This document shows, piece by piece, positions 60,511-64,000 of a stretch of 64,000 bases of DNA. Position 1 is the stretch's first letter; every line of letters begins with the position of its first letter. Under the pieces are notes generated by a model. It was not told the DNA's origin. It searched no databases and saw only the letters and a program-made list of their open reading frames with translations. Made by a program: the position numbers and the translations under genes. Source of the DNA: JBGTLU01 sp041743935 (lineage in GTDB: Bacteria; Bacteroidota; Bacteroidia; Sphingobacteriales; Sphingobacteriaceae); the NCBI GenBank assembly GCA_041743935.1, contig JBGTLU010000005.1:1-64000 (forward strand). Direction: 5' to 3'.

Positions 60511-62445
60511 CTATAGTTTCAGGCTAACTCCTGTCATGAAATGGAAACCTCTAGGGGTAAATCCAACAACTTCTACAAAATCTTTATCTGTAATATTTTT
60601 CAGGTCGATAAATAATTTAATTTGTCTAGCTGCTTTATACTCCGCATATAAATCAATAGTATAATACCTATCTAAACGAACTCTTTCTGTGCTAAACGAA
60701 GAATTATTGAAAAATAAGTCTTCTCGCTTGCCTATGTTTCTGAAATTTGTACTTACAAATAAGTTACTAGTTGCTTGGTAACCTGCATTTAAGGATATAA
60801 TATGGCGAGGGCGTTTAAAAAGGTTGTATGATCTTGTTCCGCTTTTGTTTACTTTACCATCTACATAATTATAAAATGCTTTAGCAGTAAAATTTGTAAA
60901 CGGTACTGCTTCTAATTCTACCTCAAAGCCATAATCATTTTGCTCATCAATATTGATGTATTGAAAAGTAAAATTCATCGGATCTACCAAAGCAAACTCA
61001 ATTACATCTTGTATATCTCTGGCAAAAGCGGTTACGCCAAATTTGATTTTATCCTTTAAGGCGATGGTCTGGAAACCAACTTCATAACTTTGAGAAACTT
61101 CCGGTTTTAAATCTAAATTCCCAAAATCTGAATATAATTGAAACAGAGAAGGAGTTTTAAAGGCAGATGAAATGTTTACGAAAATCTTATTTCTATCGTT
61201 AACAGAGTAAGACGGATTGAGCGTATAGGTGAAATTATCTCCATAAACCGAATGATTATTGTATCTACCTCCAATTTCTATGTTGAATCCGTATACATCA
61301 TTTAAATAAAAAGAGGTATAGGTACTGAAGATATTAGTTTTGGCTACAGATTCATCGATTTTAGAAGTAAATGTTCCAAAATTACTTATGAAAATAGATT
61401 CTTGATCGGTGTTTTGGTTTTTAAAATCTAACCCCGTTAAAACATCTAGTTTTTTTGTAAGGGTTGTATTAAAATGTGTTTGAATGGTATTTACATTCCC
61501 TTTTAAAGCAGAGCGCGAGAAAGAAGAACCATCCTTATTATCGTTAATGAATCTTCTGTTGATGTTATCTAAATTATATACAAACTGTAGTGCCGATGAA
61601 TTGGCTAGTTTAGCATTAAAAGTTGCACCAGCTTGTGAAAATACGGAAGAGTAAACAAAATCTTTATCATCTGTAAATGAACCAGCATCTATGGCTCCAA
61701 AATTATTAGTATTTCGTGCATATACGCCAAGTCTTATGCTTTCACTTGCTTTAATTCCTGTGTTTACTGAAAATACACGTTGCGTAAATACATCTTTATC
61801 AAAATTGCCAGTATTTTGTTCGTCAAGGGCTGCAGAAAAACCATTGGATTGTAAATTGGAGAATGAGGCATTATAATCTAACAAACCAACTATACCGTTA
61901 ACAGAAGCTGCTTGTTTAAATGTATTAAAGCTACCACCGGTAAACGTACCATTTGCATTAAATATATTTTTAGATGCTTTTTTTGTAATGATGTTTATTA
62001 CTCCGGCTACTGCATCAGATCCATAAATAGTAGACTGGCCTCCTTTTAAAATTTCAATTCTCTCTACTTGATCAATACTAATTAGATTTAAATCGAATTG
62101 AGCATTAGAAATTAGCGATGGATCGCCAACAGAAATGCCATCAATTAAAATCAATGTATAGCCATTGTTTGCTCCACGAGTATAGACGGAAATATTAGAA
62201 CCTGGAACGTTATTGGTTCCATTAAGTACAATACCAGAAGAATTATTTAAAACTTCTAAAACGGTTTTTCCGGAACTTCTTTCTATTTCAGCACTTGAAA
62301 TTACTTGAATTACTCTACCGGTTTTAGATAATTGGCGCTCAAAGCGCGATGCTGTGATTACTACTTCGTCGACCGCGACAGTAGTTTGTGCAAAAGCAGT
62401 ATAAGTGCTAACTGCTGCAAGCAAGGTTAAAAAGATTTTTTTCAT
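60511..62445 (-). CDS. btuB: BtuB-like TonB-dependent vitamin B12 receptor
   Basis: The 644-residue outer-membrane receptor has a signal peptide (MKKIFLTLLAAVSTYTAFA, cleavage near AFAQ). The TonB box VDEVVITASRFERQ follows, then a plug (VLEVLNNSSGIVLNG, NGYTLILIDGISVGDPS, IEILKGGQSTIYGSDAVAGVINIITKK) and a barrel ending in GFHFMTGVSLKL. It has no CarboxypepD_reg domain, unlike the other receptor in this window. Upstream lies a full cobalamin riboswitch, which makes B12 or a corrinoid the substrate. It is followed by the DUF71 PP-loop gene. Confidence 0.95.
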   Translation of the reverse strand: MKKIFLTLLAAVSTYTAFAQTTVAVDEVVITASRFERQLSKTGRVIQVISSAEIERSSGKTVLEVLNNSSGIVLNGTNNVPGSNISVYTRGANNGYTLILIDGISVGDPSLISNAQFDLNLISIDQVERIEILKGGQSTIYGSDAVAGVINIITKKASKNIFNANGTFTGGSFNTFKQAASVNGIVGLLDYNASFSNLQSNGFSAALDEQNTGNFDKDVFTQRVFSVNTGIKASESIRLGVYARNTNNFGAIDAGSFTDDKDFVYSSVFSQAGATFNAKLANSSALQFVYNLDNINRRFINDNKDGSSFSRSALKGNVNTIQTHFNTTLTKKLDVLTGLDFKNQNTDQESIFISNFGTFTSKIDESVAKTNIFSTYTSFYLNDVYGFNIEIGGRYNNHSVYGDNFTYTLNPSYSVNDRNKIFVNISSAFKTPSLFQLYSDFGNLDLKPEVSQSYEVGFQTIALKDKIKFGVTAFARDIQDVIEFALVDPMNFTFQYINIDEQNDYGFEVELEAVPFTNFTAKAFYNYVDGKVNKSGTRSYNLFKRPRHIISLNAGYQATSNLFVSTNFRNIGKREDLFFNNSSFSTERVRLDRYYTIDLYAEYKAARQIKLFIDLKNITDKDFVEVVGFTPRGFHFMTGVSLKL

Positions 62446-62569
62446 TTTTTGGTTGAATAATGATTTAGTTAAACATTACACATAACCGTGGCTAAGAAAT
62501 AAATGTAGATACACGTCTGCATGTACATCAAGCTTCTATCCCCGAAAGCTATGAATTTTAATAATGCTC

Positions 62570-62737
62570 ACGGCAGGTCTTCTGACTTACACCCTTTTTA
62601 TCGCCTTCCCTACTCGCTTAGAATAAGTGGCTAGATAGATAAAAAGTTACGGTGCTTACAGCAGCGGGCCTGTTCTCGATTCACACGAGATTCCCTATTA
62701 ATTCCTTTAAAACTTGTTGTAATAAAGGAAACCGTTA
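62570..62737 (-). promoter_or_regulatory. cobalamin riboswitch upstream of btuB
   Basis: On the reverse strand: CACCGCTAACGGTTTCC (start), AAAGGAATTAATAGGGAATC, the core CGAGAACAGGCCCGCTGCTGTAAG, CACCGTAAC, GGAAGGCG, and the B12 box AAGTCAGAAGACCTGCCG (62587-62570). All classical elements of the B12 element are present in order. It precedes btuB by about 125 nt, in which AGCTT/AAGCT can form a hairpin. It represses the receptor when adenosyl- or methylcobalamin is present. Confidence 0.95.
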
Positions 62738-62743
62738 GCGGTG

Positions 62744-62751
62744 CAAACGTA
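62744..62751 (-). promoter_or_regulatory. -7 promoter element of the riboswitch-btuB unit
   Basis: TACGTTTG on the reverse strand matches TAnnTTTG. TTTA (62774-62771) is at the right distance for a weak -33 box. Transcription would begin near 62739, just before the riboswitch. Confidence 0.6.
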
Positions 62752-62873
62752 GTGTTTTAAAATTTAATTATAAAAGAAAAAGTATTACGTTTAGAGGACT
62801 AAATACAAAATACAGTATAAACCTCAATTTATTAATTGGCTTAATTGTTGACTAATAACTATAAACTACAACC

Positions 62874-63221
62874 ATGAATATTATTATCCTACTTCTGTTT
62901 CCGCTTATGTATTTTAACGAACAATCTAAAAGTGATTATACAATTAAAGTAGGCGAAACCTTTGAATTAAAATTAACTGATAATCCATCTACCGGATATT
63001 ATTGGACTTGGATAAATGAAGACACCACAAGAATTGTTCAATTAGCAAATAAAAGATATGTTTCAAGCACCAAAGAACCAATTCCAGGCGCTGGAGGCAC
63101 TCTCTATTTAACTTTTAAAGGTATTAAAGCCGGAACAGATACAATTAAACTTATTCATTCCAGATCATCTACTTCTAGTAATTTGCCAATTAAATCAATT
63201 ATAGTTACTATTTTAGAATAA
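62874..63221 (+). CDS. chagasin-like cysteine-protease inhibitor (MEROPS I42)
   Basis: The 115-residue protein has a short hydrophobic leader (about 1-13; weak signal) and the I42 domain. NPSTGYYW at about 37-44 corresponds to the inhibitory NPTTGY loop, and GAGG (71-74) is the second loop. The third loop R-P-W/F is not seen (HSRSSTSS in its place). I42 inhibitors block papain-family peptidases by plugging the active site with three loops. Loss of loop three may weaken inhibition or change the target. A SLC13 transporter gene follows after 18 nt. Confidence 0.85.
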   Translation: MNIIILLLFPLMYFNEQSKSDYTIKVGETFELKLTDNPSTGYYWTWINEDTTRIVQLANKRYVSSTKEPIPGAGGTLYLTFKGIKAGTDTIKLIHSRSSTSSNLPIKSIIVTILE

Positions 63222-63239
63222 ATTGATATTTTTAGCCGG

Positions 63240-64000
63240 ATGAAAAAATTCGGCTTTTTTCTGTTATTTATTTTACTTGCTGCAGTAGCCTATGCGCAGC
63301 AAAATACCTGGGAAATTCCTCCAATTGTTTGGCTACCCGAACCTCTCACCTTTAACATGATACTTACCGGTATCATCATTTTTTTTGGCGTATTTCTGTT
63401 TTTTAAAGAATATTTTACCATAGATACAACTGCCATTATCATTATGGCATTGTTCATCATTGCTGGTATTCTTTCTCCTCAAGAGGGATTTTCTGGATTT
63501 AATAACTCTGCCACCATTACCGTTGGATGTATGTTTGTGATAAGTGCTGCCATTTTTAAAACGGGAGCATTGAATGGTTTTTCAAAGCTTTTGTTTAAAG
63601 CCGGAAGAAAACATTATTTCATTGGTTTAATGCTTATTTTAGTCATATCTGGACTTTTATCAGCATTCATAAACGATACGGCTGTAGTGGCAATGCTTTT
63701 ACCGGTTGTTTTAAAATTAGCTAAAGATACCGACACCCCTGCCAGTAAATTACTTATGCCATTATCCTTTGGGGCGCTTTTAGGTGGTTGTTGTACTTTA
63801 ATTGGCACTTCAACCAACATATTGGTAAGCTCCATTGCTGAAAGTTATGGATATGAACCCTTTAGTATGTTTGAATTTACATCGGCTGCTTTGTGGTTGA
63901 TGGCAGCCGGAATTATTTATTTATTATTTGCCGGAGCATTTTTCTTACCGGATAGAAAAACTAAAAAATCTGAAATTTTAAGAGAAAATATTGATGAGTA
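63240..64000 (+). CDS. SLC13/DASS family anion transporter, N-terminal part (runs off the window)
   Basis: From the ATG at 63240 the frame stays open to the window edge (253 codons). It starts with a signal-like segment (MKKFGFFLLFILLAAVAYAQQ). Six or more membrane segments follow, with motifs ATITVGCMFVISAAIFKTGAL, SAFINDTAVVAMLLPVV, and GCCTLIGTSTNILVSSI, the conserved substrate and Na+ sites of SLC13-type permeases (usually with TrkA-C domains further on). It imports di-/tricarboxylates, sulfate or similar anions. A cleavable-looking N terminus on a polytopic transporter is unusual. Its position after the I42 gene may mean co-transcription. Confidence 0.85.
   Translation, partial: MKKFGFFLLFILLAAVAYAQQNTWEIPPIVWLPEPLTFNMILTGIIIFFGVFLFFKEYFTIDTTAIIIMALFIIAGILSPQEGFSGFNNSATITVGCMFVISAAIFKTGALNGFSKLLFKAGRKHYFIGLMLILVISGLLSAFINDTAVVAMLLPVVLKLAKDTDTPASKLLMPLSFGALLGGCCTLIGTSTNILVSSIAESYGYEPFSMFEFTSAALWLMAAGIIYLLFAGAFFLPDRKTKKSEILRENIDE

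Overview
The window is low-G+C chromosomal DNA from a free-living aerobic member of the Bacteroidota. The evidence is an S46 dipeptidyl-peptidase, two TonB-dependent receptors, a 2TM-domain protein, DUF4382 and DUF6580 proteins, and many copies of the Bacteroidota promoter (TTTG, about 19 nt, TAnnTTTG). Most genes lack a strong Shine-Dalgarno sequence; the Hsp20 gene and a Tyr-rich secreted protein are exceptions. I cannot assign a family or genus. No prophage, insertion sequence, CRISPR array or obvious island was seen, so this looks like core chromosome with small accessory pieces.

Layout. 1-10.4 kb: partial alpha/beta hydrolase, queuosine-precursor transporter, LepA, an iodotyrosine-deiodinase-like flavoprotein overlapping an NtrC-type regulator, RNase P RNA, a phosphohexomutase, and lysC-lysA; degenerate tandem-repeat tracts fill three spacers. 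10.4-19 kb: glutaryl-CoA dehydrogenase, folB plus a GlcD-like oxidase, a DedA-like protein, the glyoxylate shunt (aceB-aceA) and a divergent unknown helical protein. 19-24.8 kb: Hsp20, YajQ, an AT-hook protein, ppk1-ppx and tRNA-Ser(UGA). 24.8-33 kb: a cell-envelope cluster (PASTA protein, rhodanese, MltG, thioesterase, YihY), ddl, rpsO-pnp and YceI. 33-45.9 kb: rpe with a TonB receptor, serC-serA-DUF1015, a 47-residue micro-gene that is easily missed, a TPR protein, gyrA, and hemF coupled to an MFS transporter. 46-54.9 kb: a YqhD-like dehydrogenase, a DUF4442 protein, an AlbA_2/HTH protein, a MATE exporter, a DUF4382 lipoprotein, and a reverse-strand run fRMsr-kynU-HDAC-like-kinase-like protein. 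55-64 kb: a DPP11-like peptidase, a DUF6580 membrane protein, a sirtuin, and a B12 locus (cobalamin riboswitch, BtuB, DUF71 PP-loop protein), then a chagasin-like inhibitor and a partial SLC13 transporter.

How it fits together. Glutaryl-CoA dehydrogenase and kynureninase suggest Lys/Trp catabolism, and the glyoxylate shunt would allow growth on the resulting acetyl-CoA. The S46 peptidase would feed peptides into that. The B12 locus indicates cobalamin uptake or salvage. The observations I rate highest are a kinase-fold candidate of unknown function, the micro-gene, several promoters whose inferred start falls exactly on a start codon or on the mature RNA 5' end, the B12-switched PP-loop gene, and the IYD-like enzyme with all three substrate-lid residues.
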